DNA of 64,000 nt from Ophioderma brevispina. Taxonomy: Eukaryota; Echinodermata; Ophiuroidea; Amphilepidida; Ophiodermatidae. The position numbers and the translations under genes were made by a program. Below the pieces are notes generated by a model. It did no database searches, was not told the DNA's origin, and saw nothing but the letters and a program-made list of their open reading frames with translations. Below, one piece after another: positions 11,273 to 22,781 of the stretch (within the stretch, counting starts at the first letter, position 1; each line of letters opens with the position of its first letter). Location of the stretch: the NCBI GenBank assembly GCA_023653785.1, contig JAMKCH010041587.1, forward strand, positions 47,287-111,286. Reading direction: 5' to 3'.

Positions 11273-11494
11273 CTTTCTTGCTATGACTCAAGCACGGGAC
11301 GTTCTGGCAGGAAATCAGAGAATCTCGAATTTAACGGCATTCGGAAGTCAGGTTGTGGATTATCACCTTTAGCAAACTCGAGCATAGGAATTTGTAAGGT
11401 CCACATCCCATTTCTCTCATATCCAGTGTGGTTTGCACATCAACGCTAAGGAGTCCATTTTTGAGTGGTGGTCGGCTTGTGAGTTGGTGCAATA
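11273..11494 (-). CDS. Domain repeat d7, second-half exon with frameshifts
   Basis: The exon opens after TTTAAACAG in phase 1 and ends at AAAG|GTGAAG. It encodes S-V-D-V-Q-T-T-L-D and G-C-G-P-Y-K-F-L-C (C-x6-C). After a one-base shift comes L-E-F-A-K-G-D-N-P-Q-P-D-F, and after another shift S-C-Q-N-V-P-C (C-x4-C). All motifs are in the right order and spacing for the first subtype. It pairs with the first-half exon at 12449-12688 through a phase-1 intron. The donor is the weakest part of the model. Confidence 0.7.
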
Positions 11495-12448
11495 CTGTTT
11501 AAAAATATTTTAAAAATCCTAAAAAGTACAATTTTCACGGACTATGAACATTAAAACTATGTAGGCGTTTGCTTTTTTTTAAATTACCATGTTTTCCCCA
11601 AATCTCTGGTAAATTGGGGTCCCTTATTGTTAGTCTTCTATAATATATATAAATACTAGGAAAATGACGGTTATTCAGTCCAAATAGCAATTTTGGTTCG
11701 CTTCATATATGAAAAGTGACACTGAAAAATCGGGCTTCATGACGTGATCAATTTTTAACATATGCAGAACAATGCTTTATTGTTGACATGTATTTGAATC
11801 AAAGTTATCTTTTTCTGTTTCGCCTGTAAAGAATGCGACTTGAGCTAAGTAGAAAATGTAATCAGATTTAAAATATTTGCCCATGATGTTTGAATTTACG
11901 CCCAGACGCATTGTGGGAAATGTATATAGAGAGCTAAGGCTACAGTCAGAGTTCCTACTGAGAAAATGTTCACGTATTTAGGAAATACGCATCATGGGCA
12001 AAATAGAACAATGATAATATTTTAATAATAGGGGACGAATTCAAAATTCAACCGCCGGGTTAGCAGCGCTTCCGGTCTGTTGAACCGCGTTTCATTGTAT
12101 AAAATAGAAAACGGTTTAAAACGTTCAAACTGGAGGAACCGCCAGGCACCAGTGGTTGAGTTTGAGGGGCCCCTAACAAAATTACAAAATTTTTGAGAAT
12201 TGCCCTCCCCTCCCTATTAACATGAGTAATTGCTAGTAAAATACAAATAAGAACGTGAGAAGGAAAAGTCAAAACACAACCGCCTAAGTGGTTGGGAAAT
12301 GATGGGGTTCTGGATTTCTTGATGTAGATTATGATCTACTACATGATCTGATTTTTGATGATGTAGTTTCGTCATTTATGATGGAGATTGTGCATGGTCC
12401 CCATGGTACCAAAGTCAGGTTACATCCTTACTATCATGGTGATTTTAC
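11495..12448 (-). other. Intron inside d7
   Basis: AT-rich, separates the two halves of the domain. No feature recognised. Confidence 0.5.
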
Positions 12449-12688
12449 CTGGCGTTTGTAGCTGCCCTGGGTTCGGCACCATTGTTCCCTTGGCTACCAA
12501 ATACCCAACCGCCATAGTCGTGTTCCCGCTGATAACGTCGCTGCTCCAGTGAGGCGTGATAGTGAGTGTGAAAGAAACATCACTAGGTCCACGGGTGTTC
12601 GCAGCGGATTCATTTCCCACCAAATGGGCCAAATGCGGTTCCTTGATACTGTGGCTCGACGGTCGTTTGAAGTTGTACTGCGGTAGGT
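12449..12688 (-). CDS. Domain repeat d7, first-half exon with frameshifts
   Basis: The exon opens after TATGATTCAG in phase 1 and ends at CCAG|GTAAAA in phase 1. A short linker with basic and Ser residues leads into V-S-F-T-L-T-I. A one-base shift is then needed to reach T-R-L-W-R-L-G-I-W, and another to reach the loop before the donor. The L-W-R-L-G-I-W core is the best evidence. The second half follows at 11273-11494. Confidence 0.7.
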
Positions 12689-13882
12689 CTGAATCATATG
12701 AACGTGGAATATGACTGTGATGTGTATTCAGAATGCAGTAACATACAATTAAGAAAACAGTTGTCAAATTGCGAGGCAAATATAAAATAAAGGTTGGTGA
12801 GTTGAAAGCAGGGCATGTTAATGAACGACTTTAAAAGCACATTCTGAGATCCATAGCACCGCTGATGAACTATCTTATATCATGTTAAAGTAAAATAAAG
12901 TGGAAACCGAAAAATTAAACCTTGAAATCCCTATATAAATCCTATATGCCATTATTGCCACTTTTCCAAAAATCACGGAGGAGAACCATGCTTGTGTTTA
13001 CGAGAAAAGTGCTCCTAGATCTAACAACACAATACTGCTACCTCTTTTTTTGCGGTGAAGTCAGATTGCTAGTCATTTCCTATAGACTCGTACGGGATAT
13101 GCTCTACTTTTACGTGGATTTCACTCGGTCTGGAAGAATCTAAATTTGCCGCAAACGGACAGAAATTATACAGGAGCCCTATGGGGCACTATATATGAAT
13201 CATGGCTTATAACATCAAAATGTCCAAAAATCGACTGAAAGGTTGATATAAGATCTATTAATTGTGAGACACCAAATTGTACTATAAATTACTACATACC
13301 GAAGGGATCAAATATCTAGGTCATTTAAATTTTTCTCGACGGGGTAATAGAAGCCGAGAGTGAAGCTTGCCGTTAATGCGAGTTTGGACTGATGAGCTGC
13401 AATTTAAGTAACTTACAACCTCAATCACAAATTGATTACCATGACAAAATGTACTCTCATGCTAACATTACATGATACCGTCTTCCAGAGTACCGGTAAC
13501 ATGTTAATTATGTGTTTATACTGTATATAATGGGTCGACTGGTTGCGTCCCCATGCTGTAAACCCCCTTCACCTGTTGTGGCCACATTACCTAAACTGCA
13601 TGCAAAGGAACGACGTCACTTCAGGTCAATAACATGGGACAAGAGGTCTGTATTACTTGGTTGTAAATGGCCAAAAGGTAGATTTCACAATCACAATTCG
13701 TCGTGTCTCTTGATCACAGCCAGTGCACTTTGATATACCTGGTCCCGATGACTTCTAGGGGTCTTTCGCTGCACAGAGTGCATGCTAATAGGAACCAGTG
13801 ACACGTTGCAATGCATTGTGGGAATGTTAAAAGAGTGACTTAAAGTTGTATTTGATTAGATCTGTCTATACATTAAACTTAC
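12689..13882 (-). other. Intron between d6 and d7
   Basis: No exon or recognised repeat seen. Short plus-strand frames here show no family signature. Confidence 0.5.
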
Positions 13883-14422
13883 GATACATTTGGCTTTTGG
13901 CAGGAACTATAGAATCAGCCCGCCAGAAAGGGGAAAATAAAAGTCCGGCACCGGACTGTCCCCTTTAGCAAATTCAATGCAAAGAAGCGATAGTCAGCAA
14001 TCCTATTCCCATCAGGTCAAAGTCAGTTATAGCATAAATGCTCGGTTATAGTAAGGGATAGCAGCCTCGTTCTGATCCTCTTGGCGGAGTATTTGATGAT
14101 GATAGTCGAAGTGAGGTTCACTACCGACGGAGTCAGGCGACTTACCGAAGAGCGCCACTCTCCATAAGCCACGCCCATTGATAGTATCAGATGTGTCTGA
14201 GGGGCGGGTTACTCGGAGACGAATTAAACTTCTTGCATCGTTCATGATTATGATTGGTTGCATTGTCCAGAATAGTCCAGTTAGATCAAGCGAAGTGGCC
14301 GTGGGCCGAGACCACCGCCGTTGGAATTGTCGGGGGGTTAGGAGCAGGTTGGTTGTTGTTAGGATTATAAGGCGAAGGTTGGTGCTGTTGGAGAATGGGA
14401 CATGGACGTGAATTGGGTCGGG
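13883..14422 (-). CDS. Pro/Asn-rich linker plus domain repeat d6, single exon
   Basis: The exon is 540 nt (a multiple of three) and opens after ATGTCCTATCAG in phase 1. It ends at TATC|GTAAGT. It starts with a Pro/Asn/Gln-rich linker (P-N-N-N-Q-P-A-P-N-P-P), then shifts frame near 14295 into the domain with N-G-R-G-L-W-R-V-A-L-F-G and Y-H-H-Q-I-L. Further single-base shifts lie near 14035 and 13985. After these comes C-I-E-F-A-K-G-D-S-P-V-P-D-F and a damaged C-x4-C. A net length divisible by three despite several shifts suggests scattered compensating base errors rather than one lesion. Confidence 0.7.
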
Positions 14423-15393
14423 CTGATAGGACATGAAATGTTTGCCATATGCACACACAGTCACATATTCTCAATATTGAGAAAAATAGTAAAAAGCTAA
14501 CCCTACCGATGGAGTAAATAATTTAAGTCATATCCACAACTAGTGAGTAAAGTATACTCAACTTTGTGTAAAAGTTTACTTCAATATGACTAAGATTATT
14601 TACTCAACAAATGAGAGTGATGTTATTTTACTCAATATTGGTTAACCGTTGGCGTGCTGTGTAGTAAGAGGCAATGTGTAGTGTATTAATAATTACAAAG
14701 TGGTCGGACCATAAAAATGTCCACTCATCGCGATGTAACGTAATTACCAAATCAGTGTGTTCCTAATTGGTGTTAATTGGAATGCTAACTTTTTTGAACT
14801 CTTTGAACACTTCAACGGTCTCGCTTCATTAAGAAGAATAATGAGATTTTTTTCGGTAGTTTATTGGTTAACAATCACTAAGAGCGGCATTTGTTGGGAC
14901 ACGTTGTAGAAACACGAAATGACTTAAGTGATGAATGAGATGTTGATTAGATATCAATGTTGCAAAATTAACATGAATTGATGAAAACAAGTAACAAGTA
15001 ATTATGTAAGGTATGGAATGAATTTGAAGTAGTGAATTTAGGTTTTTATGTAACTTTAAGAAGAACAAAATAGCAATAGATAGCTCATTAACTACCTTTA
15101 TCAGATAATTTTGCCAATCATTTTGCGATTTAGTCAACATTCTGCATATTTTCTGAAAACCAATGATACCTGCTACAACATTCAGACTCTGCAGACTATT
15201 TTGGAAAACGAATTACAAAATGTGTGTTCCAAATGCAACATTATTGAGGTTTATTCGTTATCCACATAAACAGCACTTTATATTGGCTCTAAAGTATCTC
15301 ACCAAAAACCAAGATGAATCAAAAGCAAAATGGTATTAGTTGCATTAAAGATGAATATGACAGCTACTCCGATTGTAAATAGATAAAACTTAC
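14423..15393 (-). other. Intron between d5 and d6
   Basis: AT-rich, no recognised feature. Confidence 0.5.
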
Positions 15394-15500
15394 CATTACA
15401 TGGAACCATTTGACATGTTACCACTGTGTCACCTCCTGGTAATATTAAATTGAAATCGGGAACAGGACGATCTCCTTTACCAAACTCTATGCATATATAC
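15394..15500 (-). CDS. Domain repeat d5, second-part exon
   Basis: The exon is 107 nt and opens after ATCTTGAACAG. It starts in phase 2 (one base completing a codon) and ends at AATG|GTAAGT in phase 1, with an open frame. It encodes Y-I-C-I-E-F-G-K-G-D, then P-V-P-D-F and closes with T-C-Q-M-V-P-C (C-x4-C). The first cysteine of the C-x6-C pair is supplied by the exon ending at 20394, so this intron interrupts the cysteine pair itself, unlike any other copy. Confidence 0.8.
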
Positions 15501-15649
15501 CTGTTCAAGATTAATCGAAAAACAAATGAATTTTGACGTATTCTAAGAATTTTGACGTCTACTAAAATCATTGTAATTTGAAATGTAAGCTTTCAAATGT
15601 AGATTGAAAAGATTGATTAAAAGAGGTATATTGGTATTCTCGAAAGGTT

Positions 15650-16035
15650 AAACCAGGGTTAGTCCCCCAGGAGGCACTCACATATGAAATGGATATAGAT
15701 GTAAGGCTGGCGCTTCCAAACCCATGGGCATTCGGTGACAGAGGACTGAAAAAAATAAGGGTCTTTGGGTGAGAGACAGCTAAAGTGCCCCAAAATAGGG
15801 GCTTTCCGAGTGACACATTTGCAATATTTTCGCAAGAAATGGATTCTTTGGATGAGATTTTGGCCAAATTTTCTAAAAAAAAGAGGTCTTTGGGTGACAG
15901 TGGTAAAATTTTCACAAAATATGGAGTCTTTGTGTGAAATTAAAAAAATAATGGGGTCTTTGGGTGACAACGATGCTGAAAAGGGTGGTCTTAACAGCCC
16001 TACATACGCGTGCCTTCCAAGATGGGAGTGCCCCC
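15650..16035 (+). repeat. GGTCTTTGGGTGACA repeat, copy 1
   Basis: A degenerate internal repeat in which GGTCTTTGGGTGACAG-like words recur about every 60 bases. A related copy is at 35040-35310, starting with the same ATATGAAATGGAT stretch. Confidence 0.65.
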
Positions 16036-16312
16036 CGGATTAGACATTCACGAATGGATCATTATTTCTTTCAACATACTCAATAGCAGGTGAGGAAATT
16101 TTTCATGATGGAACATATCGTATCCATTAGGAATTGTCTCGCCTGTTGCACCACCATCATGACCATTGTATGTTGAAAGAGATTAGGTCCATTCATGAAG
16201 GACTAACTCTGGTTTAAATCCAGTGTAACAAATCGGAGAGTCCCCATGGCTGAGTGTCAAGGCTTGAATTAACATATACGGAATAAACCGCGACCTTGTA
16301 GATGAGGCTATT

Positions 16313-16491
16313 GGGTCCGCAGTGAAAGTAATTATAGTCCGGCGGGAGCCACAGTCCGGGCCGCATAGACGACAATGGAATAAAGCGTGAAACTAATGTT
16401 GCATGAAGAGTCAACTAAATCGGGTGCCCTATTCTTTACCGTTGTAGTCGGACTATGAGTACGGCGGACTATAATTACTTCTACACCTGTG
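16313..16491 (+). mobile_element. TCCGG-family MITE, copy c
   Basis: A full-length copy with AAGTAATTATAGTCCGGC at the left and TATAATTACTTCTACACC at the right. Confidence 0.75.
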
Positions 16492-16599
16492 CTGAAACAA
16501 ACGATGCATACAGCAGACGACGCAGAACACAATACACAGTTGTGCGATGGGACGCTCAATCACAAGGACACTGTATGATACCAATGTGGCGGGAGATAA

Positions 16600-16735
16600 G
16601 AGGCCTCCGGACTCACAGTCCACATGTAACGGTGAAGAATGGGGCACTCCATTCAGTTGATCTTCACGCAACATTAATTCCACACTTTATTCCGTTGTCC
16701 TCTATGGAATCCGTATACGGCTCCAGAGGGAACAT
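16600..16735 (-). mobile_element. TCCGG-family MITE, copy d, inverted
   Basis: The same family reversed about 110 bp from copy c, so the pair could fold back. It keeps the GTTGATCTTCACGCAAC core and the TTTATTCCGTTGTC segment but has degraded ends. Confidence 0.7.
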
Positions 16736-17263
16736 ATCTCAGCTCCGTTTAAAGTTAAGACTTCTTTTCGAGAATACCAACCGTTGTAATGAAACAAAGA
16801 CAAAAAAGATTGCCTATTGTAAGTTCCAGCAAACACTAAAACGTAATTGAATTTTATGAACGTCTAACAGAAAAATGTTTTATGTCAGTTCTCACAGATA
16901 TAAACCATATAACAAATGTTCAAAATGAAAACACTTATTAAAGAATGTAGTTGGATTTAGTTGAAATCCTAGAGAAAATGTCCATACCCTACTGAGATCC
17001 GATATTTAACATTTTCATAACATTCGATGGCGACGTATTTTTTAAATGTTTGTGTTTGCTGGGTGAGAGACGATAATGCATGCGTGTTGAATAATTCATA
17101 ATAGAGAAATGTACACCTGGCACAAAAAGTATCTCGGCATGTTTTTCGATCAGTATTGTGCCAAAGTCAGATCATTTTGAAATATACATTTTGTTCCCTA
17201 GGTCTTGCTCTTTCATTTAACACCTCGCTTGTAAAAAGCGTGCAAAAATGGCTGAGATAGAGC

Positions 17264-18836
17264 CAGTGGCGTAGCTAGCATGTTTGGGGCCCGTGGACAA
17301 AACACCAACCGGGGCCCTTAGGTTAGCACGATTCAATTTGCTTCTTCAAAGCAGTGGCGACTTTTGTAGGGTCCTTCATCATTTTTTACTCTTATTTTAT
17401 CGTTTTAATTTTTTTTTTACCATAGGCCACCCGGCTTATAACGCAAGCGGCCTATTATCTTAACATATTTTGCGTTCTTCGTCGAGATTTGCCCTAATAA
17501 ACGTAATTTTTTATAAATCCTAATGCAAATTTTAGATTCAAAATTAAAATGTGTATCGAAACGGACCTTAGACCAACAGAGTATCATTCATGTGGGCCAT
17601 TTAACAAAAATATTCCTACAATACTACATCTGAAAGCAAATGAATGAACAAGAGTTCGTAATACCTTGGAGGCCCGCCCATCCAACATCTAATGAAATTT
17701 TTTTTATGAAATACGTGTTAATAAGATATGCTCTCTCCTCACTCTCTCTCTGACTTAAAGAGACTGGTCCATCATATAAACCCCTTTCCGCAGATACCCG
17801 CCAATTTGTATTTGAATAAAGTCAATACTACTTTGTCTCTCATTTACTTGAATCTTCGGCTAAAGGATGTTTGGTTTGATGTTATGGGGCGAAATGTGCC
17901 CCCATTTTGGTCGACCAATATAAATTTTACACAAAGCCTTTGGAATTACAAAATCACGTTTTTAATCTCTCACATCACATTGGAATTTGGAAATTCGCGC
18001 TAAAACTTTTAACAGATGGTGTTTTGGATTGAAGTCAGTCTATCAAGATGAAACTTTATATATTTAAACCGGGTCACCCCCCCCCTTTAATGAATAGCAT
18101 TCATGCTGCTGTGCCATTTTGGTGGTCAAATAGGAAAGGAGTGGGTCGAAAATTTAAGAGAAAACACAAGTCCTCTTGGGGGCCATAACTCGTGTCATGA
18201 ATCCACGCTACCGGAGTAAAGCTTATCCTCAGGGCAACTGCAGGGCCTTTTTTTTTCTACAAAGTCCTTGTTTTTCTCTAGAACTTTCGGGGCCCCCAAT
18301 TCCTCATTATTCTAGAAAAACTAATGCTAGGCATTAAAAGTGCATGCAGGTCCGAATTTGCCATTAGGTCAAATATAGGCCCAGAAGGGATCCACAATTT
18401 AAGTACAGAATAAGAACCAACGCAGGGGCCCATAACAAGGGACACTGAATCCAGTGCTATTATGATTTGGTACTTAGGGGCCCTGGAAAATGGCCCATAG
18501 TAATTTTTAAATGCAGACTTGCCTATATTGACATTAAGATAGGGCTCTCGCTTATCAGTATCAAATGCAGACTTGCCTCGCTTATCGGTATCAGGCAGGC
18601 TAGAAGTTCCCCGGTATTAATAATTACAGCGTGGTAGGATTGGGCCCTGTTTTGAAAATTTGCAAAGTCTTAACAGTGTCTTCTCCCTCCCTCCCTTCTT
18701 TCCCTCTTTCTTTTTTCGTTCTTTTTCTCTCTTTCTCCCTCCCTTCTCGATCCTTTTGCTCCATCTTTCTGGGGCCCCTCACCTCTCTTGGGGCCCGTGG
18801 ACTTGTCCACCCTGTCCCTATAGTAGCTCGCCCCTG
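17264..18836. mobile_element. hAT-like element nested in a MITE
   Basis: An insertion of 1573 bp with a perfect 8-bp target duplication GATAGAGC (17256-17263 and 18837-18844). The inverted ends are CAGTGGCGTAGCTA at the left and the complement of CAGGGGCGAGCTACTA at the right. The interior repeats GGGGCCC-rich words and a CT-rich tract. Open frames of about 100 codons inside have no transposase motifs I can recognise, so it is probably non-autonomous. The 8-bp duplication and CAGTGGCG-type end fit the hAT superfamily. Confidence 0.85.
18676..18775 (+). repeat. CT-rich low-complexity tract
   Basis: A polypyrimidine stretch inside the hAT element. It accounts for the Ser/Phe/Leu-rich frames read across it. 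Confidence 0.8.
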
Positions 18837-19500
18837 GATAGAGCACCCGAAGACTCAACCCCCCCAACCCAAAAGTTCAGTTTTTTTTGGATTTTTAATG
18901 GTCACTGTGCGGTACAACGCAATAATACGTGTGTATTGATTTTGCATAAAGGGGTTTTCCGACTGATTGAGCGAGAAATCCCTACTTGCAATATTGATTG
19001 TGGTACAATGTTCTTGTCCCAGTACACTACAATGCCCATTGAAAATCCAAAAACTGCAACTTTTGGTTTTGGGGGTTTGCGTCTTTCAGGCGTTCTATCT
19101 CAGCCATTTTTGCACGCTTTTTACAAGCCAGGTATTAAATGAAAGAGCAAGACCTATGCAACAAAATGTATATTTCGAAAACTTTCAAAATGGTCTGACT
19201 TTGGCACAATACTGATCGAAAAACATGCCGAGATACTTTTTGTGCCAGGTGTATTTGATGACCTTATATGAAGTGTAGCGATAAGGAATTAAGTCATGGT
19301 AAGGCATATTAGTACTGTATTGGACACGTTATAACAATCACCTGCAAGAAAGACCTGCCGTCGAGCCTTTTACTAGAACTAGCCTGAGAGCCCTGATAAA
19401 CTTCTTTGGAATTTCTGAACACCGGAGTCAACTCATACATTTAGATTAAAGGTCTCTTTAGATTAAGAATAATTACGAAAGATGTTTCAACATTTACACA

Positions 19501-20037
19501 CACTTGGCACAAAAGTATCTCGGCACGTTTTTCGATCAGTACTGGCCAAAGTCATACCATTTTGAAAGTTTTCGGATATATGATTTTTGTTGCCTAGGTC
19601 CTGGCCTTCATTTAACACCCACCTCGCTTGTAAAAAAGCGTACACAAAAATGGCTGAGATAGAATTCCCGAAAAGACTTCAAACCTCCCAAAACCAAAGT
19701 TTGGCTGTTTTTGGATTTTTCAATGCACTGTGTGGTCACAAACGCAATATACTGTGTATTGATTTTTTAACACAAAGAGGTTTTCCTATTGAATGAGCGA
19801 GAAAGCCTTATTTTATTCGTGTCCAAGTACACTGCAATCCCAAACCGCAACTTTTGATTGGGGGGTTTGCGTCTTTCAGGCGTTCTATCTCAGCCATTTT
19901 TTGACGTTTTTACAAGCCCGTATTATAATGAATGAGAGACATCCTAGACAATAAAATGTATATTTCTAAACTTTCAAATGTAGGACTTTGGCACAATACT
20001 GATCGAAAAACCTGCCGAGATAATTTTTTTGCCAACA
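19501..20037. mobile_element. MITE, uninterrupted relative of 17114-19251
   Basis: Long imperfect inverted ends (CACTTGGCACAAAAGTATCT and a diverged complement) with the same internal landmarks as the interrupted copy: TTTAACACC, TCGCTTGTAAAA, TGGCTGAGATAGAA, GTGTATTGATTTT and TTTCAGGCGTTC. It serves as the empty-site reference for the nested hAT insertion. Confidence 0.8.
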
Positions 20038-20393
20038 TTAATTTATGCGGTATCTCTAATAAGTTTTAATATATTAAATACAAACTGCGTGAATTAAAGC
20101 AACGAGCATGTTTGCAGGTTGCTTGAACTTTGTGCCTAACCACGATACTGAGACACTCCAAAACTCCGTCGACTTTTTATTGTCGACTTTTTTCATTTGT
20201 TCTGCCCGGGGTTCCGACCCTGATGATCGACTCTAAACCACCGCACTTGGGCGACTGTATGGCCTAACTAACCTGCCGACTTAATATTAATTCGGCAGAT
20301 TCATATCCACGATTAACCTTTATATCCACATTTAAATGATCCTCATATCGTTACAATTAGGCCAACTACTTGAGATTGGAACTCTAAACGTAC

Positions 20394-20798
20394 CTTATTG
20401 TCCACAACCAAGCTGATACATCTCAAAGTAGGTATCGACGTCGAACACAAGCTGACGGGGTGTCTCACGCTTTTCCCTGACCGTTAACGTTTCAATACCG
20501 GCGATTATGCGGGGTGCCAACCTGCTGTCCGTTACGATCACTGCTACCATAAGTCCCAATCGCCACAAACCTTCTCCACCGATACTCTGATAATAGGGAC
20601 CCAGGGGCTACATCGAGCAGTAACTGAACACGACCGCCGGCTTCTGCAATGAAAGTTACTAATGCGAATGGTAGCCATGATGCGGATGGCGTCGTTTTTC
20701 CTCCGGTCCTCGTGCCGTCACCCTTGTGGGTGGGTTATGATTGTAGTCAGTTGTGACTCACCTGCTCCTCCTTGAACCGCCTTGGTTTAATTCACCTC
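20394..20798 (-). CDS. Domain repeat d5, first-part exon with frameshifts
   Basis: It ends at TAAG|GTACGT. The probable acceptor is CTACTCCTTATAG at 20799-20800, though the first 60-80 bases contain stops, so the start is uncertain. The domain reads A-G-G-R-V-Q-L-L-L-D-V, then after a shift G-G-E-G-L-W-R-L-G. Another shift gives the loop G-S-S-D-R-N-G-Q-Q, then L-V-F-D-V-D-T-Y-F-E and Q-L-G-C-G-Q before the donor. One missing base near the donor would make the phase match the exon at 15394-15500. At least three single-base lesions are needed, the most of any copy. Confidence 0.65.
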
Positions 20799-21231
20799 CT
20801 ATAAGGAGTAGAAATAAGAACATAATTATATGATCAAGTTAATGACAAGTTATCATATTAAAATTTTCCCAGTCCGCATGTCATGTAGTGTATAGCTGTG
20901 TGTCTGTGTATTAAATGCTATCAATGTATCAATGTGAAGCCAGTTAAAGAGACAAAATCACTACAAAGGTTGGAGCTTGCTAGGTAATCATGCACATATC
21001 AGGAATATTAGTGCAATATAGAAACATGTAATTGAAATTACATCAAAATGAAATTGAAAATAACATACACGCAAAATAATAGATATAATGCACAAACAAC
21101 AATGCAAAGAACGCACAGATACTTTTTTGAGCAAAAATCAATTACATAAAGAAAACAAAATCACAAAACAATATCCTATCAAAGTAAATCAGTATAAATG
21201 AATCTTTCCAAAACAATTTTCGGATTTATAC
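20799..21231 (-). other. Intron between d4 and d5
   Basis: A short AT-rich intron with no recognised feature. Confidence 0.5.
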
Positions 21232-21708
21232 CTCCATTCAAGCACGGAAATGATCGACACGATACCGCAGCTTCCATTCCATGAGGTAACGGCAGATCAA
21301 AATCAGGCCTCGGGTTCACACCTTTCGCGAATTCTATGCAAATATATCGCCACGTATGGCATCCTAAGCCTGTGACCTCAATGGGCGTATATACATCGAG
21401 GAAAATCATTGGTCGTTGTGGAGCCAACGGCCAATCGGCGTAGTCTTCCGGCAATATTTGCGAGTCGTATTTGTGACGATCACCTTGGCCGTTTGGTTGT
21501 GTGCTGAAAAAAATTCCCAAACGCCAAAGTCCCTCGCCGGCAATGGAATCGGTGCTATCATCCGGTATTACGGTGACCTGTAGGGTTACATTGCTACGAC
21601 TGTTGAAATTCAAATCGTTGATTTTCAAGTTCCAATTTAGATTAGCGAGGCGAGCTACAGATCGTCTACCACTCCCACTGTTTGAGTTTCCGCTGTTACT
21701 GTTCTCAT
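21232..21708 (-). CDS. Domain repeat d4, complete single exon
   Basis: The exon is 477 nt (159 codons) and opens after TTTTCAATATCAG in phase 1. It ends at GGAG|GTATAA in phase 1 with no stop. Residues 1-20 form a Ser/Asn/Gly-rich linker. G-E-G-L-W-R-L-G-I-F is at about 57-66 and P-N-G-Q-G forms the loop. Cysteines lie at 116 and 123 (C-x6-C, G-C-H-T-W-R-Y-I-C) and 150 and 155 (C-x4-C). E-F-A-K-G and R-P-D-F lie between the pairs. This is the best reference copy of the first subtype. Confidence 0.87.
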
Positions 21709-22582
21709 CTGATATTGAAAAGACAGGTAACAAAAAGGATCAAAAAGATAGAGTATGTATAAATTACATAAATATTTTTACCAATAAGTATAAAGTGCAA
21801 CTTTTGTTTTGGGGGCGTTGCTTCTTTCGGACATTCTATCTCTGCCATTTTACACGCCTTTTTTACAAGCAAGGTGTTAAATGAAAAAGTAAGACCTAGG
21901 CAACAAAATGTATATTTTGAAAACTTTCAAATTATCGGGCTTTGGCACAATACTGATCAAAAAACATGCCGAGATACTTTTTGTGCCAACTGAATATACA
22001 TAAAAATATGAAATTTCTTTAAGTTGCTCTCAAATGAGAATATAGGACCTTTCAAGAATACCGATATATTTTACATACAAAAACCTCATACTAACATAGG
22101 AGCCTTAATAAGAGGCTAGAGTCATCTATTAATATTTAGACTTTCTGAGTTTGCCATAACATTAATCAACAAAAGTATCATAGACTCGTACTCATTAATA
22201 TGATATAAAGCCGCAAAGATCACAGACTGGTCAAACAGGCTGGATGTCAAGGGAATCGACTCCGGCATGTGTTTTCTTTTGTTAAACTCCATGATCCGCG
22301 GTCTACCGAATAAAACTACTCCGGAGTGGTTTTATTATAAAATCATTTTGTTTACCCATAAGGGCACTGATTTGGGCTTAATCATTTCAGGCGAAATGCA
22401 AAACTCTCAATTTTGAAAATCTTGAAGGCGCCGTATTTTACAAATGTGCCAGTGTCTCTTTAATTAGAATCCAAATCAGTGGATCTTGGAGTAATTGTTT
22501 GCGTTTCAAGCACAAAAGGGAACGCGAGAACGCACCCCCTAAGACTACAGGACTACTACCATATCATTATTGCTACTATTAC
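21709..22582 (-). other. Intron between d3 and d4
   Basis: It contains a partial MITE (21796-21992) and, near 22310-22466, a piece related to the right half of the element at 49969-50447, including the palindrome ACTCCGGAGTGGTTTTA. Confidence 0.6.
21796..21992. mobile_element. Right half of the TTGGCAC-family MITE
   Basis: It matches the right arm of 17114-19251 from the GCAACTTTTG landmark to the terminus GTGCCAACTG. The left arm is missing. Confidence 0.75.
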
Positions 22583-22781
22583 CTCGACATGGCACACGTT
22601 GACAATTTACAATAGCCTCGCCGCCATTGTCTGGATTAAATAGGAAATCTGGTTCAGGATTATCTGCTTGAGCAAATTCAACGCATAAATAAGCATAATC
22701 ACCACATCCTACACCGGTTATAACGAACTGAGTATCGATTGTAAACTCCATATTGGTTCCTGGTATTAGAGAGCTGTTTAC
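22583..22781 (-). CDS. Domain repeat d3, second-half exon
   Basis: The exon is 199 nt and opens after CATATACAG in phase 0. It ends at CGAG|GTAATA in phase 1, fully open. It encodes a lead of about 24 residues, then G-V-G-C-G-D-Y-A-Y-L-C (C-x6-C), V-E-F-A-Q-A-D-N-P-E-P-D-F and N-C-Q-R-V-P-C (C-x4-C). Its partner first half ends at 24211. The intron phase here is 0, unlike the phase-1 splits in d1 and d7. Confidence 0.85.

Larger units (their letters stand above)
17114..19251. mobile_element. Tc1/mariner-like MITE interrupted by a hAT element
   Basis: The outer ends are long inverted repeats: CACCTGGCACAAAAAGTATC at the left and its complement at the right, flanked by TA on both sides (17112-17113 and 19252-19253). 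Removing the nested insertion and one target duplication leaves about 557 bp, which agrees with the 537-bp uninterrupted relative at 19501-20037. TA flanks suggest a Tc1/mariner-type or similar transposase. No transposase is encoded. Confidence 0.8.
15501..20393 (-). other. Large intron inside d5, full of mobile elements
   Basis: It contains a short tandem-like repeat (15650-16035), two TCCGG MITEs in opposite orientation, a MITE interrupted by a hAT element (17114-19251) and a further MITE copy (19501-20037). No exons recognised. Confidence 0.65.

Noticed and set aside
18631..19142. ORFs of 100-160 codons inside the hAT element and its host MITE
   Set aside because: They run across a CT-rich tract and through the target duplication into the host MITE; no transposase motif such as a hAT dimerisation domain is visible.
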